A DNA stretch of 64,000 bases from Flavobacterium xanthum (GTDB lineage Bacteria; Bacteroidota; Bacteroidia; Flavobacteriales; Flavobacteriaceae). Shown here piece after piece: positions 35,716 through 44,781 of this stretch. The notes below the pieces were generated by a model, which worked only from the letters and a program-made list of their open reading frames with translations, had not been told where the DNA came from and did not search any database. The stretch lies in NCBI RefSeq assembly GCF_900142695.1, contig NZ_FRBU01000003.1, positions 79,968 to 143,967 of the forward strand, read 5' to 3'. Made by a program: the position numbers and the translations under genes. Numbering within the stretch: position 1 is the first letter of the stretch; each line of letters starts with the position of its first letter.

Positions 35716-36852
35716 CTATACCAATCCTCTTGAAATTACGATTCGCTGTATTTCAGAAGTTCCTTCGTAAATTTGTGTAATTTTAGAATCCCGCATCATA
35801 CGTTCTACATGATATTCAGCAACATAACCATTCCCACCATGAATTTGAACCGCTTCGTTTGCCACTTCTAAAGCTATTTCTGACGCATATAATTTTGCCA
35901 TAGCACCAGAATGTGCAATATCTTTACCTTCATCTTTTTCACAAGCTGCTTTCATCACTAATAATCTTGCAGCAGTTACTTTCACATACATATCAGCCAA
36001 TTTAAAAGCAATCGCTTGATGATTGAAAATTTCTTTACCAAATGCTTTTCTTTCATGCGAATATTTTAAAGCAATTTCATACGCTCCAGTTGCAATTCCC
36101 AAAGCTTGAGATGCAATACCTATTCTACCACCATTTAAAACATTCATTGCAAAGGCAAATCCAAATCCATCATCACCAATTCTATTTTCTTTAGGAATCT
36201 TTACGTCAGAAAAAAGCAGTGAATGCGTATCACTTCCACGAATTCCCATTTTTCTTTCTTTTGGTCCAATATCAAATCCAGCCCAACCTTTCTCGACAAT
36301 AAAAGCATTAATTCCTTTGTGTCCTTTTTCGATATCTGTTTGAGCAATAACGATATATGTAGAAGCAGATGAACCATTTGTGATCCAGTTTTTTGTTCCA
36401 TTTAACAAATAATGGTCTCCTTTATCAATTGCGGTTGTTTTTTGTGAAGTCGCATCACTTCCTGCCTCAGGCTCTGATAAACAAAAAGCACCGATAACCT
36501 CTCCTTTTGCCAAAGGAACTAAATATTTTATTTTTTGTTCTTCATTGCAATATTTCTCTATACCCGCACAAACTAGTGAATTATTTACGGACATAATCAC
36601 AGCAGCGGATGCATCAACTTTCGCAATTTCTGTCATTGCCAAAACATAAGAAATACTATCTAAACCCGACCCTCCGTATTTAGGATCAACCATCATTCCC
36701 ATAAAACCTAAATCAGCCATCATCTTCACCTGCTCTGTTGGAAATTTTGAATGTTCATCCCGTTCAATAACGCCCGGTAATAATTCTGCAATAGCAAAAT
36801 CTTTAGCAGCTTGTTGAATCATTAAATGCTCTTCGGTTAGATTAAAATCCAT
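35716..36852 (-). CDS. Acyl-CoA dehydrogenase (short/medium-chain type)
   Basis: 378 residues, the standard acyl-CoA dehydrogenase length. FAD/substrate motifs are GAFCLSEPEAGSDA and NGTKNWITNG, and the C-terminal QIHGGNGYVAEYHVERMMRD is typical. The catalytic base should be E363 in QIYEGTSEIQR. It oxidises acyl-CoA to enoyl-CoA, passing electrons to ETF; likely a short-chain or branched-chain substrate. It is a single transcription unit with a near-consensus promoter and its own terminator, so it is not embedded in a beta-oxidation operon here. Confidence 0.95.
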   Translation of the reverse strand: MDFNLTEEHLMIQQAAKDFAIAELLPGVIERDEHSKFPTEQVKMMADLGFMGMMVDPKYGGSGLDSISYVLAMTEIAKVDASAAVIMSVNNSLVCAGIEKYCNEEQKIKYLVPLAKGEVIGAFCLSEPEAGSDATSQKTTAIDKGDHYLLNGTKNWITNGSSASTYIVIAQTDIEKGHKGINAFIVEKGWAGFDIGPKERKMGIRGSDTHSLLFSDVKIPKENRIGDDGFGFAFAMNVLNGGRIGIASQALGIATGAYEIALKYSHERKAFGKEIFNHQAIAFKLADMYVKVTAARLLVMKAACEKDEGKDIAHSGAMAKLYASEIALEVANEAVQIHGGNGYVAEYHVERMMRDSKITQIYEGTSEIQRIVISRGLV

Positions 36853-36889
36853 ATTTTTATTATAAATTAAATGTTCTTAAATTTGTGGA

Positions 36890-36919
36890 CAAAAGTAATT
36901 ATTAAATATCAGATTTCAA
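36890..36919 (-). promoter_or_regulatory. Consensus promoter for the acyl-CoA dehydrogenase gene
   Basis: On the minus strand TTG (36919-36917), 19 bases, then TACTTTTG (36897-36890), a full match to TTG-N17-23-TAnnTTTG. The start codon lies 37 bases further on. Confidence 0.75.
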
Positions 36920-36940
36920 ACGTTTTCGTAAATTTAGCCA

Positions 36941-38008
36941 ATGTTTAAAGAAAAATATACTGTAGTAGGAGTCATGTCCGGAACTTCGCTGGACGGAGTA
37001 GATTTGGCACACATTGTCTTTACTGCGAAAAATAATAATTGGAAATTTAAAATAGTAGATTCTGAAACTGTTTCTTATACAAGCGATTGGTTAAACAAAT
37101 TAAAAATTGCCGTAGCCTTCTCTACGTCGGCTCTCGAAACACTGAATCAAGAATACACCTTGCTACTGGCAACTATTATTAGTGATTTTATCAAAAGGAA
37201 GCATCTCACGAATCTTGATGCCGTTTGTTCCCATGGCCATACAATAGTGCATCAACCACAAAACGGAATTACACTTCAAATAGGTAATTTGCCCCAGATT
37301 GCATCTTTGATCCACCAAACTGTAGTTTGTGATTTTAGAGTTCAAGATGTGCAACTTGGAGGCCAAGGCGCTCCTCTGGTTCCTATTGGCGATCAAATAC
37401 TATTTCCTGAATATGATTATTGCATGAATTTAGGTGGTTTTTCGAATGTTTCCTTTGAACAAAATAAACAAAGAATCGCATTTGATATTTCGCCTGTAAA
37501 TACCGTTTTGAATTTTTATGCCAATCAATTAGGGCTAGATTATGATGACAAAGGCAGTATTTCCAGAACTGGAATTTGCAACCAAAATCTATTGAATGAA
37601 TTAAATGCAGTGAATTTCTATCAAAAAACACCTCCCAAATCGTTGGGTTTCGAATTTGTAAAAGAAACTATCTTACCTATTATCAATAGTTATTCCATTG
37701 CTGTTGAGGACAAATTACGCACTTTCACGGAGCATGCGGCCTTGCAAATTGCTTTGGCTTTGCCAAATAAAAACGGCAGTATTTTTATAACTGGTGGCGG
37801 TGCATACAATGATTTTCTTCTTGAGAGAATTCAATTCCATTTACCAAAAATGAAACTAATAATTCCAACAGCTAAAATTTTAGAATTCAAAGAGGCATTG
37901 ATTTTTGCATTGCTCGGCGTTTTAAAATTACGAGGAGAAATCAATGTCCTAAGTAGCGTAACAGGAGCAAAAAAAGACCATAGTTCCGGTGTCATTTTTA
38001 GAGCATGA
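36941..38008 (+). CDS. anmK: Anhydro-N-acetylmuramic acid kinase
   Basis: 355 residues. It phosphorylates and opens 1,6-anhydro-MurNAc to MurNAc-6-phosphate in cell-wall recycling. The N-terminal phosphate loop GVMSGTSLDGVDLAH (10-24) and the ASKHA features CSHGHTIVHQP, MNLGGFSNVSF and FITGGGAYNDFLLERI are seen, followed by AKILEFKEALIFALLG. Its end overlaps the start of the DUF2809 gene by four bases (ATGA). Confidence 0.96.
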   Translation: MFKEKYTVVGVMSGTSLDGVDLAHIVFTAKNNNWKFKIVDSETVSYTSDWLNKLKIAVAFSTSALETLNQEYTLLLATIISDFIKRKHLTNLDAVCSHGHTIVHQPQNGITLQIGNLPQIASLIHQTVVCDFRVQDVQLGGQGAPLVPIGDQILFPEYDYCMNLGGFSNVSFEQNKQRIAFDISPVNTVLNFYANQLGLDYDDKGSISRTGICNQNLLNELNAVNFYQKTPPKSLGFEFVKETILPIINSYSIAVEDKLRTFTEHAALQIALALPNKNGSIFITGGGAYNDFLLERIQFHLPKMKLIIPTAKILEFKEALIFALLGVLKLRGEINVLSSVTGAKKDHSSGVIFRA

Positions 38009-38361
38009 AAAACCAACGAGTCACTTACCTGATACTAATTTTAACAATTATTTTGCTAGGGCTATTTTCTAGAACATTTACTTTTATCCCATTGTGTATT
38101 GGAGACATTTTATATGCCGCAATGATTTACTTCATGGTCCGATTCCTACTTTTAAAAACGTCTAAACTAAAAATTGCGTGGATTGCTATTGCTATTTGTT
38201 TTGCAATTGAATTTTCACAGCTGTATCAATCAGAATGGATTATTGCAGTTCGAAAAACAGTCCCAGGACATTACATTTTGGGCCAAGGGTTTCTATTTAG
38301 TGATTTGATTGCCTCTATTTTTGGCGTTTTAACCGCTTTTATTTTAGACCGAACCAGATGA
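38005..38361 (+). CDS. DUF2809 family membrane protein
   Basis: 118 residues with four hydrophobic helices (YLILILTIILLGLFSR; IPLCIGDILYAAMIYFMVRF; IAWIAIAICFAIEFSQL; LIASIFGVLTAFIL). The family motif QLYQSEWI is followed by HYILGQGFLFSDL, which fits DUF2809. It overlaps anmK by four bases. Function unknown; an inner-membrane location is expected. Confidence 0.85.
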   Translation: MKNQRVTYLILILTIILLGLFSRTFTFIPLCIGDILYAAMIYFMVRFLLLKTSKLKIAWIAIAICFAIEFSQLYQSEWIIAVRKTVPGHYILGQGFLFSDLIASIFGVLTAFILDRTR

Positions 38362-38435
38362 TAATTCCCATTTATTTAAATTTTAAACACTTCAAAATAA
38401 AATTAAAAATACATAATTCACATTATTCTATTTTT

Positions 38436-38443
38436 TATATTTG
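38436..38443 (+). promoter_or_regulatory. -7 promoter box for the Glu/Leu/Phe/Val dehydrogenase gene
   Basis: TATATTTG matches TAnnTTTG, 24 bases before the ATG at 38468. The in-frame TTG at 38441 lies in this box, so it is not the start. Confidence 0.6.
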
Positions 38444-38467
38444 CCAAAATTAAACATATCGCAAAAA

Positions 38468-39694
38468 ATGAAAGATTTATTAAAGAAATTCGAAAATAAA
38501 GAACCTGAGATAGTTTTCCATTGGAAAGATGCGGAAACAGAAGCTGAAGGATGGACAGTTATCAATTCTCTACGAGGTGGTGCTGCCGGTGGTGGAACTC
38601 GCATGAGAAAAGGATTAGATATGAATGAAGTTTTGTCTTTGGCAAAAACTATGGAAGTAAAATTTTCAGTTTCCGGGCCAGCTATAGGTGGTGCCAAATC
38701 TGGAATTAATTTTGACCCAAACGATCCAAGAAAAAAAGGCGTTTTACAGCGCTGGTATAAAGCCGTATCCCCATTATTAAAAAGTTATTACGGAACAGGC
38801 GGCGATTTAAATGTTGATGAAATTCACGAAGTAATTCCAATGACTGAAGAATGTGGCGTTTGGCATCCGCAAGAAGGGGTGTTTAACGGGCACTTTAAAC
38901 CAACTGAAGCAGACAAAATCAACAGAATTGGACAATTGCGCCAAGGTGTGGTGAAAGTCATAGAAAATCCAAGATTTTCCCCAGATGTTTCCAAGAAATA
39001 CACTGTGGCTGATATGATAACCGGTTTTGGAGTGGCTGAAGCCGTTCGTAATTATTACGCTATTTATGGCGGTGAAGTAAAAGGAAAAAAAGCGATCGTA
39101 CAAGGTTTTGGAAATGTAGGTTCAGCTGCCGCTTTTTACCTTGCTGAAATGGGCGTTAAAGTGATTGGTATTATCGATAGAGATGGTGGACTAATCAATG
39201 AAGAAGGGTTTTCATTCGAAGAAATAAGAGCCTTATTTATTGCCAAAGACGGAAACAAACTAGTTGCTGAAAACATGATTCCTTTTGATGAAATCAATCA
39301 AAAAATATGGACAATTGGAGCCGAAATATTCACTCCATGTGCCGCTTCCAGATTAGTTACTCAATCTCAAATTGATAGTTTGATTGGCAATGGCCTAGAA
39401 GTAATTTCCTGTGGTGCCAATGTTCCTTTCGCAGACGCGGCAATCTTTTTTGGCCCAATAATGGAAGATGTCGATCACAAAGTAAGTTTGATTCCAGACT
39501 TTATTTCTAACTGTGGTATGGCTCGTGTTTTTGCTTATTTCATGGAAAAGAAAGTACAAATGACGGACGAGGCTATTTTTCAAGACACTTCAGAAACCAT
39601 TAGAAAAGCAATCGAAAAAGCACATGCTTTAAACAGTTCAAAAACTAACATTAGCGCTACAGCTTTTGAAATAGCTTTAAAGCAACTTGTGTAA
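38468..39694 (+). CDS. Glu/Leu/Phe/Val dehydrogenase family protein
   Basis: 408 residues from the ATG at 38468; the frame reaches a TTG nine codons earlier, inside a promoter box. The amino-acid dehydrogenase fold is visible: catalytic lysine K77 in GGAKSGI, the active-site acid in TGGDLNVDE, and the Rossmann loop AIVQGFGNVGSAAAF. It deaminates an amino acid to the 2-oxo acid with NAD(P)+. Substrate is not clear: it is shorter than typical hexameric glutamate dehydrogenase (about 450), and the GGAKSGI context differs from leucine dehydrogenase GGGKAVI. A strong terminator follows. Confidence 0.9.
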   Translation: MKDLLKKFENKEPEIVFHWKDAETEAEGWTVINSLRGGAAGGGTRMRKGLDMNEVLSLAKTMEVKFSVSGPAIGGAKSGINFDPNDPRKKGVLQRWYKAVSPLLKSYYGTGGDLNVDEIHEVIPMTEECGVWHPQEGVFNGHFKPTEADKINRIGQLRQGVVKVIENPRFSPDVSKKYTVADMITGFGVAEAVRNYYAIYGGEVKGKKAIVQGFGNVGSAAAFYLAEMGVKVIGIIDRDGGLINEEGFSFEEIRALFIAKDGNKLVAENMIPFDEINQKIWTIGAEIFTPCAASRLVTQSQIDSLIGNGLEVISCGANVPFADAAIFFGPIMEDVDHKVSLIPDFISNCGMARVFAYFMEKKVQMTDEAIFQDTSETIRKAIEKAHALNSSKTNISATAFEIALKQLV

Positions 39695-39756
39695 ATTATA
39701 GCGCTGTTCTTTTTTGAGCAGACGAATTCTAAGACTTATTACGATTTCCCTTAAAT

Positions 39757-39804
39757 CAGTTTGATAAAAATACATCCCTGTAAATTTATCAAACTGTTTT
39801 TTTT
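39757..39804 (+). terminator. Terminator after the amino-acid dehydrogenase gene
   Basis: Perfect 12-bp stem CAGTTTGATAAA (39757-39768) / TTTATCAAACTG (39785-39796) with a T8 tail. Confidence 0.88.
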
Positions 39805-39923
39805 ATATCCGCTCCAGAATTTGAAAGAATGTGCGATCTAAAATCCCGTTTCTTTCCAATTTAAATCTTAAAAAGTAACAATTTTTATAATATATTAGCG
39901 TTTCAATAACAAAGAAAAATTAT

Positions 39924-40628
39924 ATGAGCATATTGTTACAAGCAGACACCCTATCTGTTGCAAGTGAAAGTTTAGCGGAGGCGGTCCCAGTTGAAAAAAC
40001 GTTATCTATCATTGAATTATTAACTAGCGGAGGATTAGCGGGTCAAATAATAATGACTGCCTTATTCATTATGTTTTTTATAGCGCTATATCTTTATTTT
40101 GAGCGCCTAATGGCTATCAATGCAGCGTCACAAATCGACGTGAATTTCATGGGACAAATAAGAGAAAACATTAGAAATGGCCGCATTGATAACGCAAAAA
40201 TCTCCTGCGCTCACTCTAAATCTCCTGTTGCAAGATTGATTGAGAAAGGAATTTCAAGAATTGGAAAGCCTCTAGACGATATTAATACCGCAATTGAAAA
40301 TGCTGGTAAATTAGAAATATACAAACTTGAAAAAAATGTAAGCATGTTAGCCACTATTTCAGGAGCTGGTCCTATGACTGGTTTTTTAGGAACGGTAGTA
40401 GGAATGATTCAAGCATTTCACAAGATGGCAAGTTCTGGCGGACAAATCGAAGTTGGAGCGCTATCTGAAGGCATCTATACCGCAATGACAACAACCGTTG
40501 TTGGTTTAGTGGTTGGAATTATAGCCTATGTTGGATACAATCATTTGGTGGTGAAAACAGATAAAATTGTGCACCAAATGGAGGCCAATGCAGTTGACTT
40601 TTTAGACTTATTAAACGACCCCGCATAA
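39924..40628 (+). CDS. exbB: MotA/TolQ/ExbB proton channel family protein
   Basis: 234 residues with three transmembrane helices: GQIIMTALFIMFFIALYLYF, then ISGAGPMTGFLGTVVGMI and AMTTTVVGLVVGIIAYVGY. The conserved GFLGTVVGM motif is typical of ExbB. It forms the proton channel of the TonB energy-transduction complex in the inner membrane, supplying force to outer-membrane receptors. It is the first gene of an operon with exbD two bases later and a TonB protein. A related TolQ function cannot be excluded from this gene alone, but the TonB gene favours ExbB. Confidence 0.93.
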   Translation: MSILLQADTLSVASESLAEAVPVEKTLSIIELLTSGGLAGQIIMTALFIMFFIALYLYFERLMAINAASQIDVNFMGQIRENIRNGRIDNAKISCAHSKSPVARLIEKGISRIGKPLDDINTAIENAGKLEIYKLEKNVSMLATISGAGPMTGFLGTVVGMIQAFHKMASSGGQIEVGALSEGIYTAMTTTVVGLVVGIIAYVGYNHLVVKTDKIVHQMEANAVDFLDLLNDPA

Positions 40629-40630
40629 TT

Positions 40631-41023
40631 ATGAATTTAAGAGGAAGAAATAAAGTTAGTGCAGAATTCAATATGTCGTCTATGACTGATATTGTATTCC
40701 TATTGCTAATATTTTTTATGCTAACATCAACTATGGTAACCACTAATGCTTTAGACCTGGTGCTACCAAAAGCAAAAGGAAAAACGGACAGTAATAAAAA
40801 CATTGCAGTCAGTATTAATAAAAAACTGGAGTTTTTCATCGACAAACAACCAGTTTTGGAAAATGAGTTAGAAGCAAAATTACTATCGCTTTTTACTGCC
40901 GATCAAACTAAGGCGATTATTTTGAGAGCTGAAGAAGGGGTACCAATTGAAAAAGCGGTCAACGTTTTGGATATTGCAAACCGAAACCAAATTAAAGTTG
41001 TTTTAGCGGTAAGACCCAAATAA
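40631..41023 (+). CDS. exbD: Biopolymer transport protein ExbD/TolR family
   Basis: 130 residues with one N-terminal transmembrane helix (IVFLLLIFFMLTSTM) preceded by SSMTD; that Asp is the family's conserved channel residue. The periplasmic domain follows (VSINKKLEFFIDKQPV, then AIILRAEEGVPIEKAVNVLD). It works with ExbB and TonB. It begins two bases after exbB and ends 33 bases before the TonB gene, so it is surely one operon. Confidence 0.94.
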   Translation: MNLRGRNKVSAEFNMSSMTDIVFLLLIFFMLTSTMVTTNALDLVLPKAKGKTDSNKNIAVSINKKLEFFIDKQPVLENELEAKLLSLFTADQTKAIILRAEEGVPIEKAVNVLDIANRNQIKVVLAVRPK

Positions 41024-41056
41024 CGATACTAGTCCTTCAAAAAAGAGTTAATCTAC

Positions 41057-41854
41057 ATGAAATATTTAGAAACAGAAGAAGAAAAAAAATCATTTGCTAT
41101 CACATCAATCCTATTTGTGATTCTATTTGTTTTGTTCTTTTATTTAGGATTAACTTCTTTAGATCCACCTCCAGAAAATGGTATTGCTATAAACTTTGGA
41201 ACCACTGAATATGGTTCCGGAGAGATTCAGCCAACAGAGCCCATTCAATCTGCACCGAAAGCAACTGCAGCCAAGCAAGCAGCATCTAGCGATGACGATA
41301 TTCTTTCACAAGATATAGAAGAGGCTGTAGTTATGAAGCAAACTAAAAAAATACAACCTTCAAAAGAAACAGCAAAAGAAGAGGTTAAACCAAAACCGAA
41401 AGAAAACCCAAAACCTTCAAAAAGTACTTCTGACGCATTGTCAAGTATACTAAACGGGCCCAAGTCAGATGGAAAAGCAAAAGGCGGACAAGGAGATGAT
41501 AACGTTGCTGGAGACAAAGGAAGTCTAAATGGAGATCCCTATGCCAATAGTTATTACGGCTCTGGAGGCGGCAGTGGAAATGGAAGCGGATGGGGATTAA
41601 ATGGGCGAAATATCAGCTCAAGAGGAAAAGAAGTACAAAAATGTAATGAGTTTGGTACTGTAGTGGTCCAAATAACTGTTAATAGAAGCGGAAATGTTAT
41701 TGCTGCCAAATATACCAAAGGGACAACAAATACGAATCCCTGCCTAGTAGAACCAGCACTGGCAACAGCTAGGAAATACAGATGGCAACCAGATGCCAAT
41801 GCACCTGCGACACAAATTGGATTTATTACCGTTAACTTCAAATTAGGGGAATAA
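41057..41854 (+). CDS. tonB: TonB-like energy transducer
   Basis: 265 residues. One N-terminal transmembrane helix at about 14-34 (ITSILFVILFVLFFYLGL) is followed by a Pro/Lys-rich stretch (KPKPKENPKPSK), a Gly/Ser linker (SGGGSGNGSGWGLNG) and a TonB C-terminal domain from about residue 190 (GTVVVQITVNRSGNVIAAKY to FITVNFKLGE). It should span the periplasm to contact TonB-box receptors. Being the third gene after exbB and exbD, it completes a full transducer unit. The linker is rich in Gly and Ser, longer than in E. coli TonB. Confidence 0.92.
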   Translation: MKYLETEEEKKSFAITSILFVILFVLFFYLGLTSLDPPPENGIAINFGTTEYGSGEIQPTEPIQSAPKATAAKQAASSDDDILSQDIEEAVVMKQTKKIQPSKETAKEEVKPKPKENPKPSKSTSDALSSILNGPKSDGKAKGGQGDDNVAGDKGSLNGDPYANSYYGSGGGSGNGSGWGLNGRNISSRGKEVQKCNEFGTVVVQITVNRSGNVIAAKYTKGTTNTNPCLVEPALATARKYRWQPDANAPATQIGFITVNFKLGE

Positions 41855-41913
41855 TAACTTTTGATGAATTTCCAAAGACTTAGGAAACGTAAAATCAATT
41901 TTCAATAAACAAC

Positions 41914-43134
41914 ATGAATTATAAAGAAACTACGGACTGGATGTTTAACCAACTCCCTATGTATCAACTTCAGGGCGCTTCAGCCTATAAGAAGGACTTA
42001 ACCAACGCCTATTTACTTATAGATCATCTACAGAACCCCCAAGAAAAATTAAAATGCATTCATGTTGCAGGGACTAACGGCAAAGGTTCTACCTCTCACA
42101 TGCTAGCATCTGTACTTCAAGAAGCTGGGTACAAAGTTGGATTATACACCTCTCCCCATTTAAAAGATTTCCGAGAGCGCATTAAAATAAACGGAATTGA
42201 TATTCCAGAAGCATTCGTTACAGATTTCATTAACAAGCACAAACATTTTTTCGAGGCAAATGACCTGAGCTTCTTCGAAATGACTGTAGGCTTGGCTTTC
42301 GATTATTTTGCAAAAGAAAAAGTTGATATTGCCGTAATTGAAGTAGGAATGGGTGGTCGACTGGACGCAACGAATATCATTACTCCCTTAGTATCGGTGA
42401 TTACAAATATTGGATTGGATCACACTTCGTTTTTAGGCAACACCCTTGACGCAATCGCTTTTGAAAAAGCAGGGATCATAAAATCAAATATTCCCGTAAT
42501 CATTGGAGAATATACCCCAGAAACACAGCCTGTATTTGCAGCTAAATCTAAAGAATGCAATTCAGAACTCTTTTTTGCTGCTGATTTGATATTTGAAAAC
42601 TACACTTCTGATTTAATTGGAGATTATCAAATACACAATAAAAAAACCGTTTTACAAACCATTGCAGTTTTAAATACTCAAACAGCCTTTAAAATTACTC
42701 CCGACAATACCAAATCTGGTTTATTAAACGTAGTCAAAAATACAGGTCTTCAAGGAAGATGGCAACAACTAAGTGAATTTCCCAAGGTCATTTGTGATAC
42801 TGCACATAACAAGAATGGACTAGAAATTGTATTGAATCAAATAAAAAAAGAAGATTTTGACAGTTTACATTTCGTTTTAGGAGTTGTAAATGACAAAGAT
42901 TTAGAGGAGATTTTACCTTTATTCCCTAAAGAGGCAAATTATTATTTCTGCAAACCTAATATTCCACGGGGATTAGATCCTCAAATTTTAAAACAAAAAG
43001 CAGCTCATTTTGACTTAAGAGGCGAAGTATACATTTCTGTTTCAGAAGCTTATCAAAAAGCGATTGAAAACGCAACAAAATCTGATTTTATATATATTGG
43101 TGGAAGCACATTTGTGGTAGCAGAAATTTTATAA
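41914..43134 (+). CDS. folC: Bifunctional folylpolyglutamate synthase / dihydrofolate synthase
   Basis: 406 residues, Mur-ligase superfamily. The P-loop GTNGKGS is at 53-59, then SPHLKDFRERIKING for the omega loop, and GMGGRLDATNII followed by NIGLDHTSFLG for metal and ATP binding. It adds glutamate to dihydropteroate and folates. It lies 59 bases after the TonB gene on the same strand and may be read through from that operon, although the functions are unrelated. Confidence 0.95.
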   Translation: MNYKETTDWMFNQLPMYQLQGASAYKKDLTNAYLLIDHLQNPQEKLKCIHVAGTNGKGSTSHMLASVLQEAGYKVGLYTSPHLKDFRERIKINGIDIPEAFVTDFINKHKHFFEANDLSFFEMTVGLAFDYFAKEKVDIAVIEVGMGGRLDATNIITPLVSVITNIGLDHTSFLGNTLDAIAFEKAGIIKSNIPVIIGEYTPETQPVFAAKSKECNSELFFAADLIFENYTSDLIGDYQIHNKKTVLQTIAVLNTQTAFKITPDNTKSGLLNVVKNTGLQGRWQQLSEFPKVICDTAHNKNGLEIVLNQIKKEDFDSLHFVLGVVNDKDLEEILPLFPKEANYYFCKPNIPRGLDPQILKQKAAHFDLRGEVYISVSEAYQKAIENATKSDFIYIGGSTFVVAEIL

Positions 43135-43150
43135 TTTTTTTATTTTTTAC

Positions 43151-43180
43151 TTGCACATCTAGAAAAGTGGCGTATATTTG
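43151..43180 (+). promoter_or_regulatory. Consensus promoter for tRNA-Val
   Basis: TTG (43151-43153), exactly 19 bases, then TATATTTG (43173-43180); a perfect match to the Bacteroidota housekeeping consensus, about 40 bases before the tRNA. Confidence 0.85.
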
Positions 43181-43219
43181 CACACACAAGAACGGTAACG
43201 AAAGAAACCAAATTGTTTA

Positions 43220-43294
43220 GGGCGATTAGCTCAGCTGGTTCAGAGCACCTCGTTTACACCGAGGGGGTCGGGGGTTCGAGCCCCTCATCGCCCA
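43220..43294 (+). tRNA. tRNA-Val (anticodon TAC)
   Basis: A complete cloverleaf of 75 bases with discriminator A. The acceptor arms GGGCGAT (43220-43226) and ATCGCCC (43287-43293) pair fully; the D arm contains TAGCTCAGCTGGTT; the anticodon stem CCTCG/CGAGG encloses TTTACAC with anticodon TAC at 43255-43257; the T arm contains GGTTCGAG. The CCA end is not encoded. It has its own promoter and terminator and reads valine GUA (and related) codons. Confidence 0.97.
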
Positions 43295-43295
43295 C

Positions 43296-43328
43296 AAAAA
43301 CTCCATTAGAAATAATGGAGTTTTTTTT
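43296..43328 (+). terminator. Terminator after tRNA-Val
   Basis: CTCCATTA / TAATGGAG stem extended by A/T pairs, GAAA loop, T8 tail. The 230 bases after it, up to the Nudix gene, hold nothing I recognise. Confidence 0.88.
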
Positions 43329-43558
43329 ATGCTATTTTTTTTTAAATAGAATTTTGTAAATGGCAACATCAAAAACAGCACGGATCTAGCAATAGCGATA
43401 TCCTTAACTACAACTGCTCTAATTCCGAACCCATTTAATCTTCCTTGTAGTTGTGCTGTAACCGGGTCCTACTAAAACCTTTCAATTTGAATATCAGAAA
43501 TTCTGGTAAAATCTCAAGCTTCATTGTTCCTGCCTAAAGAATTGCATCGGCTTTGAGA

Positions 43559-44314
43559 CTACCATCCTTGTGTTAATCCATTCTTCACTACCTCTTCATA
43601 CTTTTCTTTATCAAAACTATATAGGTTAGGTGCTTTATGGGCTACATTACTTTTCTTTTCGTTCAATTTTGTTAGAATCCCAATAGCTGTAATTTTACGT
43701 AAAAAGTTTCTACGGTCCAGCTTTCTACCCAATATGGTTTCATATAATTTTTGTAATTCGGGAATTGTAAATTTCTCTGGCAGTAGATTATATCCTACCG
43801 GCATCAAATTCAGTTCCATACGCAAGGTCTGTAAAGCAGTATTTAAAATTTCTTTATGGTCTAAAATTAATTCAGGCACGTCATTATGATCAATCCATTC
43901 TATAATGTCATTTTTACCATCCTCTGGCGGAATTGCTTGCAAAAAATCGACCAATGCGTAATATCCAACAGTGACAAAACGGCTTGCAAACCATTTGCCT
44001 TCCTTTATAGGAATCCCGTAAAAGTCTAAAACACTATTGCTAAAGTCAACATTACACCTCCTAGCACTACCAAAAGTGGAAAACTGCCTTAGAAAGATCC
44101 CTTTCAATCCTGTTCTACCATACAAAACCGTGACCGCAGCCTCATCAATACCTTCATCAATTGACACAAAACCTCCTGGCAAAGCCCATAAATCACTATA
44201 CCTAGTTTTTATCAGTAATACTTTAAGCTGATTGTTATGAAATCCAAAAATCACACAATCTATTGACAAACCCGGCTGATAAGACTCCTGATTAGCTAAA
44301 ACATCTTTTAACAT
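43559..44314 (-). CDS. Nudix-fold winged-helix transcriptional regulator (NrtR/AraR-like)
   Basis: 251 residues. The N-terminal Nudix-like domain (about 14-150) includes KTRYSDLWALPGGFVSIDE, but the Nudix box is broken: the expected RE-x-x-EE metal-binding residues read TV and YGR in AAVTVLYGRTGL. The enzyme should therefore not hydrolyse nucleotides. The C-terminal half has a winged-helix part (FTIPELQKLYETILG, RNFLRKI), as in the NrtR and Bacteroidota AraR regulators that sense ADP-ribose or sugars. It stands alone between a 264-base and a 467-base gap, so its target is not visible and may be elsewhere. Confidence 0.88.
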   Translation of the reverse strand: MLKDVLANQESYQPGLSIDCVIFGFHNNQLKVLLIKTRYSDLWALPGGFVSIDEGIDEAAVTVLYGRTGLKGIFLRQFSTFGSARRCNVDFSNSVLDFYGIPIKEGKWFASRFVTVGYYALVDFLQAIPPEDGKNDIIEWIDHNDVPELILDHKEILNTALQTLRMELNLMPVGYNLLPEKFTIPELQKLYETILGRKLDRRNFLRKITAIGILTKLNEKKSNVAHKAPNLYSFDKEKYEEVVKNGLTQGW

Positions 44315-44727
44315 GTACTTTTACTTGTAATTAATACGCTCTTTAAAAGGTGCAATTTAGCTTATTTTTGATAAGAAAATAAATGAATGACCTATTTTGA
44401 AAAATCATCACTCTTGTTTTCGGTTTATAATAAAGAATTCATTTAGGCAAACGAAAAAACCCCTTCCCAAAGAAGCAGCATTTATACAAAAAAAACAACT
44501 ACACAAAACCAAGTAAAAAAAATCAACTTACAAAACAACTGCCCTATGCATCACTATTAATCATGATGTGAAGACAATAGTTCATTATTACAACAACTTT
44601 AGTTTACGAACGCTCAATTATAAGAATAAATCCAATTCAACTGTAATTTTTAACCATTCGAATACCAACTAAAAAATCTTTAACAACAAAAATGATTGTG
44701 ATTTATAACTTAACGGTATTAACCTAA
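44315..44727. other. Noncoding gap upstream of the Nudix regulator
   Basis: A/T-rich, 413 bases, between the regulator's start and the murF terminator. It must contain the regulator's promoter, but I see no exact TAnnTTTG on the minus strand near 44314. No frame or RNA gene is supported. Confidence 0.5.
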
Positions 44728-44728
44728 A

Positions 44729-44756
44729 AATGCCATCCTTTTTAGGTGATGGCATT
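44729..44756 (-). terminator. Terminator after murF
   Basis: AATGCCATC (44729-44737) / GATGGCATT (44748-44756), 26 bases past the murF stop, with a T-run on the minus-strand exit. Confidence 0.75.
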
Positions 44757-44781
44757 AAAACTAAATAATAATCATGTAACG

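Noticed and set aside
43329..43558. A further tRNA or copy of the dispersed repeat after tRNA-Val
   Set aside because: Only a 7-bp inverted repeat (ACTACAA/TTGTAGT) is seen; no cloverleaf and no repeat-family ends.
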